Source of the DNA: Candidatus Cloacimonadota bacterium
GTDB lineage: Bacteria; Cloacimonadota; Cloacimonadia; Cloacimonadales; Cloacimonadaceae
Assembly (NCBI GenBank): GCA_023421135.1
Contig: JAEZUG010000066.1
Location: forward strand, 1-10,004
Length of the DNA stretch: 10,004 nt
Direction of reading: 5' to 3'
Shown piece after piece: positions 1-6,537 of this stretch (the first letter of the stretch is position 1; every line of letters begins with the position of its first letter). The notes below the pieces were generated by a model. The model searched no databases. It saw nothing but the letters and a program-made list of their open reading frames with translations, and had not been told where the DNA came from. The position numbers and the translations under genes are program-made.

Positions 1-296
1 GAGGATTGTAATCTGTGTTAATCATAATCATCTGCGTCATCAGCGTTCTATTTGATCAGGTCGATCAGGTTATCAGCGTTCTATCTATCCTGCTGATCCA
101 GTTGATCCAGTCATCTTGAGTTCTATTCTTTTCACGAGGATTTCAGGATTAGAGGATTAGGAGGATTGTAATCTGTGTTAATCATAATCATCTGCGTCAT
201 CAGCGTTCTATTCTTTTCACGAGGATTTAAGGATTAGAGGATTAGAAGGAAAGAAATCTGTGTGAATCCGTTTAATCTGTGTCATCCGTGTTCTAT
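1..296. repeat. Degenerate interspersed-repeat array, about 85-bp period
   Basis: No gene is seen here. The heptamer GTTCTAT occurs at 45, 78, 120, 205 and 290. The last three are exactly 85 bp apart and mark unit boundaries. Bases 1-52 and 161-212 are identical. Bases 120-162 and 205-247 differ mainly at one base (144 versus 229). The second half of the 205-289 unit is diverged but keeps the AATCTGTGT and GTCATC words. Bases 45-119 form a shorter, 75-bp variant unit rich in GATCAGG and GATCCAG words. All reading frames are short. This looks like a non-coding dispersed repeat. I cannot name the family. Confidence 0.85.
45..90 (+). repeat. Repeat copy A of a 46-bp element, inverted partner near right edge
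   Basis: This segment begins GTTCTATTTGATCAGG and ends CTATCTATCC. It recurs on the opposite strand at 9858-9904, identical except for one inserted base (GGTTATC here, GGTTGATC there). The two copies form an inverted pair about 9.8 kb apart that brackets all the genes of the window. It also contains internal near-repeats of GATCAGGT. Confidence 0.9.
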
Positions 297-333
297 TCCA
301 GTAGCTTCCCCGCAAAGCGCCTGCAGCGCAGCT

Positions 334-368
334 CTCGTCACTTGTTACTCGTCACTCGTCACTCCCCA
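334..368 (+). repeat. 7-bp tandem repeat, five units
   Basis: Five consecutive heptamers are seen: CTCGTCA, CTTGTTA, CTCGTCA, CTCGTCA and CTCCCCA. Three are exact copies and two are diverged. The array lies between the long repeat array and the tRNA cluster, in sequence without any coding signal. No function is evident. Confidence 0.8.
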
Positions 369-369
369 A

Positions 370-388
370 AAGCGACAAGATGTCGCTT
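370..388. repeat. Perfect 8-bp hairpin with 3-nt loop
   Basis: AAGCGACA-AGA-TGTCGCTT is a perfect 8-bp inverted repeat with a 3-base loop. No T-run follows, so it is not a convincing rho-independent terminator. It lies in the gene-free stretch before the tRNA genes and is probably another small dispersed palindrome. Confidence 0.7.
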
Positions 389-450
389 CCACTATCCCTG
401 CTCTTTGTCCTCTGTGATTAAAGAATCCCAACTCCCTGCAGCGGAAGAAA

Positions 451-503
451 TGTCTTGACAGAAAAGAGGCATCCAAATTTCTTGGCAAAACGTAGTCAAG
501 ACA
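451..503. promoter_or_regulatory. 9-bp inverted repeat framing the tRNA promoter region
   Basis: TGTCTTGAC (451-459) and GTCAAGACA (495-503) are perfect inverted copies separated by 35 bases. The left arm shares most of a TTGACA -35-like hexamer (455-460). The right arm ends at the base before tRNA-Lys. A -10 box is only weakly visible around 478-483 (TTTCTT, 17-bp spacer). The pair could be an operator, or in RNA a stem closing the 5' leader of the tRNA precursor. The repeat itself is certain; its role is inferred. Confidence 0.45.
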
Positions 504-578
504 GGTCCAGTAACTCAGTGGTAGAGTATCTGCCTTTTAAGTAGAGAGTCGTTGGTTCGAGTCCAACCTGGATCACCA
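504..578 (+). tRNA. tRNA-Lys (anticodon UUU)
   Basis: A full cloverleaf can be drawn. The acceptor arm GGTCCAG/CTGGATC has one G-T wobble, and the D stem is ACTC/GAGT. The anticodon stem is TCTGC/GTAGA with loop CTTTTAA, giving anticodon TTT at 536-538. The T arm is GTTGG/CCAAC with loop TTCGAGT. The discriminator is A, and CCA is encoded at 576-578. It is the first of three closely spaced tRNA genes. Confidence 0.96.
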
Positions 579-587
579 AAGTTTTGC

Positions 588-662
588 GACCCCTTCGTCT
601 ATCGGTTAGGACTCAAGATTTTCATTCTTGCAAGAGGGGTTCGATTCCCCTAGGGGTCGCCA
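588..662 (+). tRNA. tRNA-Glu (anticodon UUC)
   Basis: The acceptor arm is GACCCCT/AGGGGTC with discriminator G, as in known bacterial glutamate tRNAs. The anticodon stem is CAAGA/TCTTG with loop TTTTCAT, giving anticodon TTC at 621-623. The T loop context is GGTTCGATTCC, and the CCA end is encoded. It lies 9 bp after tRNA-Lys and is probably cotranscribed with it. Confidence 0.96.
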
Positions 663-682
663 ATATTTTGCCTACGCAATGT

Positions 683-758
683 GTCCCGTTCGTCTAGTGG
701 CCTAGGACTCGTGATTCTCAGTCACGCAACGGGGGTTCGATTCCCCCACGGGATGCCA
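683..758 (+). tRNA. tRNA-Glu (anticodon CUC)
   Basis: The anticodon stem is CGTGA/TCACG with loop TTCTCAG, giving anticodon CTC at 717-719. The T arm is GGGGG/CCCCC with loop TTCGATT, the discriminator is G and CCA is encoded. The acceptor arm GTCCCGT/ACGGGAT closes with a G-U pair at position 1-72, where most tRNAs have G-C. It is a second glutamate isoacceptor reading GAG, 20 bp after the first. Confidence 0.95.
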
Positions 759-816
759 TTAACTCCCTCGATTTATGCAAATTGGAACACTTATTGCTCC
801 ATACAAACAAGAGATT

Positions 817-1719
817 ATGGAAGAACAAGAAAGAGATTTTATCCCGCCGAATCGCCTGCAGCTTTCCTATCAATTCGGCATGGATGGCAGACGCAGGATC
901 TTCAGCATACCCAAGGCTATGCTCTGGGGAGCTCTTGTGCTCCTGATATTCTTGATTTTATGCACTCTCATCCTCTTTATCAGCGCTTCCAGATTATCCC
1001 ACAAAGCTACACTTGCCAATCGTTTAGCCACCGAGAACCGGGAGTTGCGTTTGCGTATGGAACAAAACATCACGCAGCTCAGCAGCACGCTGGATTCCAT
1101 CAGTGTGGTAGTGGATTCGCTCAAGACCGGCGAGATTAGAATCAAATCCGGAGTGAATTATCCCTATGTCAGTGGCGATCAACCCGCGCTTCCCTATCTC
1201 AAATCGGTGGACAACCGCATTGATCAGATGCAGGAGAAGCTGCAAGGCATCATCAATACTATCCGGGGCGAACAGCCTGTGCAAAAACCCACCTCCCGGA
1301 TCGGAGCACCTTCAATCTATCCCTGTTTTGGCAGGATCAGCGATAGCTGGGGATTGCGTATGCACCCCATTCTCAATCGCATAGAATTTCATATGGGCAT
1401 CGACATCTCAAATAACCTCGGCACCGCTATTTATGCCACTGCCTCCGGCGTGGTGAAGAAAGTGGAATATGAGGATGGCTATGGCAAATTCATCCGTTTG
1501 GATCACGAAAATGGTTACGAAACCATCTATGCCCATCTCTACAGCGCTCAGGTGAATCCCGGCGACAGAGTCGAAAAGGGACAGATCATCGGGCTGATGG
1601 GCTCCACCGGGCTCTCCACCGGGCCGCATCTGCACTATGAAGTGCTGGTGGGTGGCGAAAGAGACGATCCCGCAGCTTATCTGAATTTTGTGGACGACAG
1701 CGTCTATGTCCGCAACTAA
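817..1719 (+). CDS. Membrane-anchored M23 (LytM/EnvC-type) metallopeptidase
   Basis: Likely a zinc endopeptidase, or an EnvC-like hydrolase activator, acting on peptidoglycan outside the inner membrane. From ATG 817 it is 300 residues: a short cytoplasmic tail, one membrane segment (about 34-55), a coiled-coil-like stretch (about 58-115) and a C-terminal M23 domain (about 165-295). Typical zinc ligands are present: H192 and D196 in HMGID, and H273 in HLH, with H240 in YAHL as the usual accessory histidine. The domain therefore looks catalytically intact, unlike degenerate EnvC/NlpD activators. ATG 775 is possible but has no ribosome site and lies 17 bases after the tRNA; 817 has a weak AAGAG before it. 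No separate promoter is obvious, so it may be read from the tRNA unit. Confidence 0.88.
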   Translation: MEEQERDFIPPNRLQLSYQFGMDGRRRIFSIPKAMLWGALVLLIFLILCTLILFISASRLSHKATLANRLATENRELRLRMEQNITQLSSTLDSISVVVDSLKTGEIRIKSGVNYPYVSGDQPALPYLKSVDNRIDQMQEKLQGIINTIRGEQPVQKPTSRIGAPSIYPCFGRISDSWGLRMHPILNRIEFHMGIDISNNLGTAIYATASGVVKKVEYEDGYGKFIRLDHENGYETIYAHLYSAQVNPGDRVEKGQIIGLMGSTGLSTGPHLHYEVLVGGERDDPAAYLNFVDDSVYVRN

Positions 1720-2350
1720 GGCTGGACGCGCCTGGCTCTTTAGCAATCACAGTCCTTCCCAAATCCCCACGGGATACAGCTCTATCTCCGAGCAAGATTG
1801 TCTGATAGCAGTTGATGGCGGGCTGGATTTACTGGAGTCCCTGGGCAGGAAGCCTGCTCTGGTGATCGGCGATCTGGACAGCCTGGACACGAGAATGATT
1901 CCCTCTGGCACTCCCATCTTGCGCTTTGAGCGGGAGAAAAACGAGACCGATATGGAGCTGGCACTGGCTTGGGCACTGGATCAGGGATATCGGGAGATCA
2001 TCATTTGCAACGACCTGGGTGGTAGATTTGACCACGCTTTGGGTCTGATCCAGAATCTGGAGCTCTTCAGTTCGGAAGAGATCAATCTTCGCATCGAGAG
2101 CCGGGATCAGGTGGTCTTCATGCTGCGCCAGCACAACTTGCTATCGTTTCCCCGAGGCAGTCTGCTTTCACTGATAGCCCGGAGTTCAGAGGCTAAGCTA
2201 CAAAGCAGCAGAGGTCTGTATTACTCTCTGGAGGGGCTCACGCTCTATCCGGACTATTCCAGGGGAATCAGCAACCACTTCACGGAAGACCACGCTGAGA
2301 TAGAGCTGGTTTCGGGCAGTATTCTGGCTGTGCTTACGCTTTTTAATTGA
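1706..2350 (+). CDS. thiN: Thiamine pyrophosphokinase
   Basis: Transfers pyrophosphate from ATP to thiamine, making the cofactor thiamine diphosphate in the cytoplasm (EC 2.7.6.2). The 214-residue product carries the family signatures in order: VDGG around D37, GDLDS at 55-59, ETD at 80-82 and GGRFDH at 105-110. A C-terminal thiamine-binding region has the typical RGISN motif followed by a VSGSIL-like strand. ATG 1706 lies inside the end of the peptidase gene (14-base overlap), suggesting coupled translation; an in-frame TTG at 1688 is less likely. Length is normal for the family. Having this enzyme implies the cell can use free thiamine, since de novo synthesis yields thiamine monophosphate and uses ThiL instead. 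Confidence 0.92.
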   Translation: MSATKAGRAWLFSNHSPSQIPTGYSSISEQDCLIAVDGGLDLLESLGRKPALVIGDLDSLDTRMIPSGTPILRFEREKNETDMELALAWALDQGYREIIICNDLGGRFDHALGLIQNLELFSSEEINLRIESRDQVVFMLRQHNLLSFPRGSLLSLIARSSEAKLQSSRGLYYSLEGLTLYPDYSRGISNHFTEDHAEIELVSGSILAVLTLFN

Positions 2351-2374
2351 CAAAATTAGTTTAGCCTATAGAAT
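2347..2374 (+). promoter_or_regulatory. Sigma-70-like promoter for the xseB operon
   Basis: TTGACA (2347-2352, a perfect -35 hexamer) and TAGAAT (2369-2374, five of six matches to TATAAT) are spaced by 16 bases. The -35 box overlaps the thiN stop codon. Transcription would begin near 2381, about 110 bases before xseB. This is the longest gap among the protein genes, so an operon start here is reasonable. Confidence 0.6.
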
Positions 2375-2384
2375 CGACTTTAAT

Positions 2385-2424
2385 AGGGTAACTATTGCCT
2401 CCGTTAGCTATCCCTTTAAGGAGG
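2385..2424 (+). promoter_or_regulatory. Possible H-type pseudoknot in 5' leader
   Basis: Stem 1 pairs AGGGTAaCTA (2385-2394) with TAGcTAtCCCT (2405-2415): nine pairs with one mismatch and one bulged T. Its 10-base loop TTGCCTCCGT holds CCTCC (2398-2402), which is complementary to GGAGG (2420-2424) just downstream. The two pairings together make an H-type pseudoknot beginning a few bases after the predicted transcription start. GGAGG belongs to the Shine-Dalgarno-like AAGGAGGA at 2418-2425. That sequence does not serve xseB, which has its own GGGAGA. A weak hairpin follows (GTTAT-CTGA-ATAAC, 2434-2447). It does not match a riboswitch class I recognise. Confidence 0.3.
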
Positions 2425-2490
2425 ACGGTTGCAGTTATCTGAATAACAAGGTTTTGGATCCTTGGATCCCGGAACAATCAGGGAGAAGCA

Positions 2491-2730
2491 ATGCAAGAAA
2501 ACGTGAAGATTGAAGATCTCAGCTTCGAAGAAGCCATGAAGATATTGGAAGGAATTGCCGAGCAAATGAGCGATGATGCCGTGAAGCTGGAAGATCTCCT
2601 GGATCTGTATCAGGAAGGCGAAAAATACCTGGTTCAATGCCGCAAAAAACTGGGCGAAGCCGAAGCACGCATGGAAGTGCTGCTCAAGGGCAGAGCCGAA
2701 AATCAGGAGACTTCAGCAAATGGATCATAA
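2491..2730 (+). CDS. xseB: Exodeoxyribonuclease VII small subunit
   Basis: Small subunit of exonuclease VII, which degrades single-stranded DNA together with XseA in repair and recombination. The 79-residue helical protein has the family pattern: SFEEAMKILEGI near the start, then LEDLLDLYQEGEKYL and a second long helix with a conserved cysteine before KKLGEAEARM. Length is typical. A GGGAGA ribosome site lies just before ATG 2491. It overlaps ispA by 11 bases, an order (xseB-ispA) common across bacteria. XseA is not in this window. Confidence 0.93.
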   Translation: MQENVKIEDLSFEEAMKILEGIAEQMSDDAVKLEDLLDLYQEGEKYLVQCRKKLGEAEARMEVLLKGRAENQETSANGS

Positions 2731-3610
2731 AATACTGCTCAAGAAAGATATGAAGGAAAAGCAGGAGCTGGTCAACATCATCCTGGATCGTTACCTTCCC
2801 CGCAAAGACGAATATCCCAAAGAGATTCACAAAGCTCTGCGCTATAGTGTGTTCGCTGGCGGTAAGCGCCTGCGCCCCTATCTCACCATGCTGGCTTATC
2901 AGCTCTACAAGGAAGATCTGGAATCGATCACTCCGGTAGCTGCTGCTTTGGAGATGGTGCACACCTTCTCGTTGATCCACGATGATCTCCCGGACATAGA
3001 CGACGATGAATACCGTCGCGGCAAGAAGTCCTGCCATGCTGTCTTTGGCGAGGGAGAAGCGCTGCTTGCAGCAGATTCTCTTTTGGTCAGTGCTTTTGAA
3101 CTGGTCACTCATGCCGGAGTGGATCCCGCTCTGCGTCTGCAATTTGTGCGCGAACTGGCACATGAATGCGGAGCAGTGGGCTTGATCTCCGGACAAATGG
3201 TCGATATTGCCAGCGAGGGCAAGAAGGTGGACAAGAAGACCCTGACCTATATTCACGAAAACAAGACCGGAAGGCTGATCAATCTCAGCTTGCGCCTGGG
3301 TGCTCTGGGCGGCGGTGCTCCTGCCAAAGAACTCAAGGTGATTGAGGAGTATGGACGCTGTATCGGTATTGCTTTCCAGATAGTTGACGATCTTTTGGAC
3401 ATCGAGGGTACCCAGGAAGAACTGGGTAAAAGCATAGGCAAGGATGAAGAGGCCGGCAAGGTGACCTTCCCCTCCGTTTACGGGGTGGAAGAATCTCGAC
3501 GCCAGGCCACAGAATTGATCGATAAAGCCAAATCTGCCATCAGCAGCCTGGGAGAACGTTCCCTGCTGCTGCAAATTCTGGCGGATTACCTTCTGAACCG
3601 TAAGTCGTGA
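2720..3610 (+). CDS. ispA: Polyprenyl (farnesyl/geranylgeranyl) diphosphate synthase
   Basis: Cytoplasmic prenyltransferase joining isopentenyl diphosphate to allylic diphosphates to give C15 or C20 precursors for quinones and undecaprenyl lipid. The 296-residue protein shows GKRLRP (48-53), the first aspartate-rich motif DDLPDID (D88, D89, D94, four-residue spacing as in bacterial short-chain enzymes), the following RRGK, and the second motif DDLLD (223-227) after FQIV. ATG 2720 has AGGAGA at 2705-2710. Position after xseB supports an IspA-type enzyme. Sequence alone does not settle C15 versus C20 product length. Confidence 0.92.
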   Translation: MDHKILLKKDMKEKQELVNIILDRYLPRKDEYPKEIHKALRYSVFAGGKRLRPYLTMLAYQLYKEDLESITPVAAALEMVHTFSLIHDDLPDIDDDEYRRGKKSCHAVFGEGEALLAADSLLVSAFELVTHAGVDPALRLQFVRELAHECGAVGLISGQMVDIASEGKKVDKKTLTYIHENKTGRLINLSLRLGALGGGAPAKELKVIEEYGRCIGIAFQIVDDLLDIEGTQEELGKSIGKDEEAGKVTFPSVYGVEESRRQATELIDKAKSAISSLGERSLLLQILADYLLNRKS

Positions 3611-4044
3611 AGCTCTCATATCGACTGTTGCGTTCTTCTTCTCTAGCTCCGCGCCGGATGAGCCAGCATGCTGCGGGTTTTGACCTGACTGCTGCTCTGG
3701 ATGAGGCAATTGTCCTAGCTCCCGGAGCCTGGCAAGGTGTTCCCACCGGGATAGCCATCCAAGTCCCGGAAGGCTATGAAGCCCAAATAAGGCCGCGCAG
3801 TGGCCTGGCGCTCAAGCATGGAGTGACGGTGCTCAACAGCCCCGGCACTATCGATGCGGATTATCGGGGAGAGATCCTGGCCATCCTGATCAATCACGGC
3901 TCACAAGACTTTGTCGTGGAGCCCGGTATGAGGATATGTCAGATGGTGATCACTGCCTTGGTGCCGGTGGAGCCGGATGAGGTGGAAGTCTTGGAAGAAA
4001 GCATCCGTTCAGAGGGGGGATTTGGCAGCACCGGAACCATTTAG
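3607..4044 (+). CDS. dut: dUTP diphosphatase (dUTPase)
   Basis: Hydrolyses dUTP to dUMP and pyrophosphate, keeping uracil out of DNA and feeding dTMP synthesis. All five motifs of the trimeric family are present in the 145 residues: AGFDL (23-27), RSGLAL (64-69), GTIDADYRGEI with catalytic D83 and base-stacking Y86, GMRICQMVI, and the C-terminal glycine-rich RSEGGFGSTG (134-143) that closes over the phosphates. The start is GTG, overlapping the ispA stop in GTGA (3607-3610). No Shine-Dalgarno is visible, which fits translational coupling. Confidence 0.95.
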   Translation: MKLSYRLLRSSSLAPRRMSQHAAGFDLTAALDEAIVLAPGAWQGVPTGIAIQVPEGYEAQIRPRSGLALKHGVTVLNSPGTIDADYRGEILAILINHGSQDFVVEPGMRICQMVITALVPVEPDEVEVLEESIRSEGGFGSTGTI

Positions 4045-4064
4045 CAAGCATCACTGGAGCCCTT

Positions 4065-4970
4065 ATGCAAGAACTAAAAGCAAGAATAGAATCACTCAAG
4101 CAAGAGAAGAACGCCATCATTCTGGCGCACAATTATCAGAGCACAGACATTCAGGATCTGGCGGACTTCCGGGGAGATTCCCTGCAGCTTTCTATCCTGG
4201 CCAAAGAAGCCAGCGCGGAGATAATCGTCTTCTGCGGAGTGAGATTCATGGCAGAAACTGCCGCCATCCTGAATCCTTCTGCCAAGGTACTGCTTCCCGT
4301 GGCGGATGCAGGCTGTCCCATGGCAGATATGATCACGGCGGAGCAGCTAAGAGCCTTCAAAGCCAAGCATCCCGGCGCTGCCGTGGTTTGCTATGTGAAT
4401 TCCTCCGTGGAAGTGAAGGCCGAAAGCGACATCTGTTGCACCTCTTCAAACGCTGTGAAAGTGGTGTCCTCCTTCCCCAGAGATCGCGAGATACTCTTTG
4501 TGCCGGATCAGAATCTGGGCACCTGGGCAGCCAAACAAAGCGGCCGCAAAGTGATCACCTGGAATGGTTACTGTCCGGTTCACCACTGGGGCCTCAGCCT
4601 GCGATACCTGCACGAAGCCCGTGCCAACTTTCCGGGCTACAAGATTTTGGCTCATCCAGAATGCCAGCTTGATCTGCTGCAGGAGGCCGATCTGGTGATG
4701 TCCACTGGTGGGATGATGGATTATGTTTCCAAGCACGATGAAGTGATCCTGGCCACAGAAAAGGGGATGATCGACTACCTGAAGCATCTCTATCCCCAGA
4801 AGAAGATTGAAGCGCTCTCGGAGACTTCTATCTGCCAAAACATGAAGAAGACCCGGGTAGAGGATTTACTGCGCTCTTTGGAAGAAGAAAGCCTCCCTAT
4901 ACAGGTGGAGCACGAAGTAGCCGAACGTGCCGTGGCCTGCCTGAACCGGATGTTGGAACTCTCCCGCTGA
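4065..4970 (+). CDS. nadA: Quinolinate synthase
   Basis: A 4Fe-4S enzyme condensing iminoaspartate with dihydroxyacetone phosphate to quinolinate in de novo NAD synthesis. The 301-residue length and three cysteines, C84 (DAGCPMADM), C170 (NGYCPVH) and C257 (ETSICQNM), match the cluster-ligand spacing of the short NadA type known from structures. AHNYQ near residue 21 and the STGGM motif at 213-217 are also typical. GGAG stands a few bases before ATG 4065. The usual partners nadB and nadC are not in the window, so they must lie elsewhere or be replaced (for example by aspartate dehydrogenase). Confidence 0.96.
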   Translation: MQELKARIESLKQEKNAIILAHNYQSTDIQDLADFRGDSLQLSILAKEASAEIIVFCGVRFMAETAAILNPSAKVLLPVADAGCPMADMITAEQLRAFKAKHPGAAVVCYVNSSVEVKAESDICCTSSNAVKVVSSFPRDREILFVPDQNLGTWAAKQSGRKVITWNGYCPVHHWGLSLRYLHEARANFPGYKILAHPECQLDLLQEADLVMSTGGMMDYVSKHDEVILATEKGMIDYLKHLYPQKKIEALSETSICQNMKKTRVEDLLRSLEEESLPIQVEHEVAERAVACLNRMLELSR

Positions 4971-5593
4971 AGCAAAGCTCACTGCGGGAAGTCAAACTCC
5001 CCATCCGGAACCTGGTAATCTATCAGGATACACACTATCAGGCAGTTAGTTCTGCCTCTGTGCTGCTGGTGGAATACGCCCTTTCCCGCTATCCGGACAC
5101 TCCGAAAGAAGTGCTGGAGCTGGGCAGCGGCTGCGGAATAGTTTGCCTGATGCTGGCGCTCTCCAGATCTTCCTGGTCTGTAACCGGCTGGGAGATAGCT
5201 CCTGCTCAGGTGGAGCTTGCAACAAGCAACGCTCTTCTTTGTGAGGTGGATACAAGCTTTGTGGAAGCTGATCTACGGATATCCACTCACTCCCGCAAGG
5301 CAGAGCTGATAGTCTCCAATCCGCCCTGGATGCCCAAAGGCAGCGGCTTGCGTTCCCCCTATCCCGGCAGAGCGGCAGGACGGGAAGAGCTCCTCTGCAC
5401 CATGCCGGAGGTTCTGAAAGCCATCCAGCGCAACCTGGCAGACACAGGAGAAGCCGTTCTGATCTATCCTGCTCAACGGGAAGCTGACCTAAAGACCGGA
5501 TGCCGGAACTCTTCGCTTGACATATTAGAGCTGGATTTCTGTAATGAACCAAATAAATACTTGCTAGCTACGATCAGACAAAAAGGAAACTAA
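4967..5593 (+). CDS. TrmN6-like SAM-dependent methyltransferase
   Basis: Probably an N6-adenine methyltransferase related to TrmN6, which modifies A37 of tRNA1(Val). With the start at CTG 4967 it has 208 residues: an N-terminal segment with VIYQD, SAM motif I LELGSGCG (50-57), and the catalytic NPPW (118-121) followed by MPKGSG and SP, the TrmN6 arrangement. The frame is open from 4811, but the first ordinary start codon is GTG 5060. Starting there would remove about 30 residues that resemble the family's N-terminus. CTG 4967 overlaps the nadA stop as CTGA, parallel to the GTGA overlap at dut. The substrate is uncertain; the methyltransferase class is clear. Confidence 0.78.
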   Translation: MKQSSLREVKLPIRNLVIYQDTHYQAVSSASVLLVEYALSRYPDTPKEVLELGSGCGIVCLMLALSRSSWSVTGWEIAPAQVELATSNALLCEVDTSFVEADLRISTHSRKAELIVSNPPWMPKGSGLRSPYPGRAAGREELLCTMPEVLKAIQRNLADTGEAVLIYPAQREADLKTGCRNSSLDILELDFCNEPNKYLLATIRQKGN

Positions 5594-5598
5594 GATAT

Positions 5599-6537
5599 AT
5601 GGCTTTAAGATTTTACCTGTTCCTCAGCCTCGTCTCCATCCTGGTTATCGGATGGGTGGGAATGCACTATCAGTTTGAAGGAGCTAAACAAGCTCAATTG
5701 GAAGATTTGGTAAGTTACCCCATCTACGCTTACCTCACAGATACCACCAAGGTGAGCCCCCTACTGGCAGATTTGAGGAAGTATCCGGAACTGGATAGCC
5801 TCCAATATGAAACCGGTGCCAGCGCCGGACGCGAGCTCACGGAGACCTACAGCCTGCCCTTAAACGACCAGTTACTCTCCGGCTTCAGCTTCCCGGATAT
5901 CATCACTATCAGCTTCAAAGCCGATGCTGCTGCCAGATTTGCCCGCCATAGCGTGATCTCCACCCTGCGTCAATACCTGGAAGAGGAAGATCTGGATCAG
6001 CAATCCATCGCCTGGAACAACTCGGAAGCCAAGCTGAAAAGCCTGGGACTGCTGAGCCTGATCACAGACATATTGGTAGGCCTGCTGCTGCTGCTCACGA
6101 TGATCTTTGGACGCCAGGTCTATGAACAGCGTCTCCTACTCCTGCAAAAACGAAAAGCAGTCTCGGTCGTGGATTATCTCCGGCTCAAATCCCTCACCAC
6201 GCGCCATACTTTTCTTATGTTCTTCCTTCCCCTGGTGATCAGCTTTGGCCTGTATTACATCCTGGTGTGGCAGAACGTCTTACAAATGATTCTCCCCTAC
6301 TGGTTTATGGGAGCAGTGGCAGGAACTCTGCTGGTAGCTACTTTGATTACTATGACCATGCTGCATCTGATGGATCACGATAACCGCTTTCATGATGGTG
6401 AGGTAAGCGTTGTCCACCACGAAAAGCAAGCACCAATAGAGACCATCATCCACCACCCAAAACCCCTCAAGGACACCGTGGAAGAGCCTGCAGTTGAACC
6501 TTCAGAAGAGCCAACAGAGGGGCCTCATGAACCCTAA
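5599..6537 (+). CDS. FtsX-like four-helix membrane protein
   Basis: Hydrophobicity gives one N-terminal helix (5-22), an external domain of about 125 residues, then three helices at about 149-170, 204-225 and 231-256. This is the topology of FtsX, the ABC-type division protein that controls peptidoglycan hydrolases. The end of the external domain (FSFPDIITISF, then a helix and a short strand before helix 2) resembles FtsX, though I cannot confirm homology by eye. The roughly 55-residue tail is histidine-rich and then Glu/Pro-rich, which is unusual. AAGGA precedes ATG 5599. No ftsE ATPase gene is adjacent. The alternative is an unrelated integral membrane protein. Confidence 0.5.
   Translation: MALRFYLFLSLVSILVIGWVGMHYQFEGAKQAQLEDLVSYPIYAYLTDTTKVSPLLADLRKYPELDSLQYETGASAGRELTETYSLPLNDQLLSGFSFPDIITISFKADAAARFARHSVISTLRQYLEEEDLDQQSIAWNNSEAKLKSLGLLSLITDILVGLLLLLTMIFGRQVYEQRLLLLQKRKAVSVVDYLRLKSLTTRHTFLMFFLPLVISFGLYYILVWQNVLQMILPYWFMGAVAGTLLVATLITMTMLHLMDHDNRFHDGEVSVVHHEKQAPIETIIHHPKPLKDTVEEPAVEPSEEPTEGPHEP

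Noticed and set aside
1..296. CRISPR array
   Set aside because: Units are long, uneven and diverged, without constant 25-40 bp repeats alternating with unique spacers, and no cas genes are present.
370..388. Rho-independent terminator
   Set aside because: The hairpin is perfect but is not followed by a T-run, and no gene ends upstream of it.
681..1139. 152-codon + strand frame crossing tRNA-Glu(CUC) and the peptidase start
   Set aside because: It begins inside a clear tRNA and overlaps the M23 gene in another frame; the protein has no recognisable features.
2351..2490. TPP riboswitch, considered because thiN is adjacent
   Set aside because: The region lies downstream of thiN rather than upstream, and I do not see the conserved TPP core (CUGAGA and the ACCUGA-type element).
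2684..3709. 341-codon open frame on the minus strand
   Set aside because: It is antisense to ispA, which has both aspartate-rich motifs. No domain or credible start is seen.
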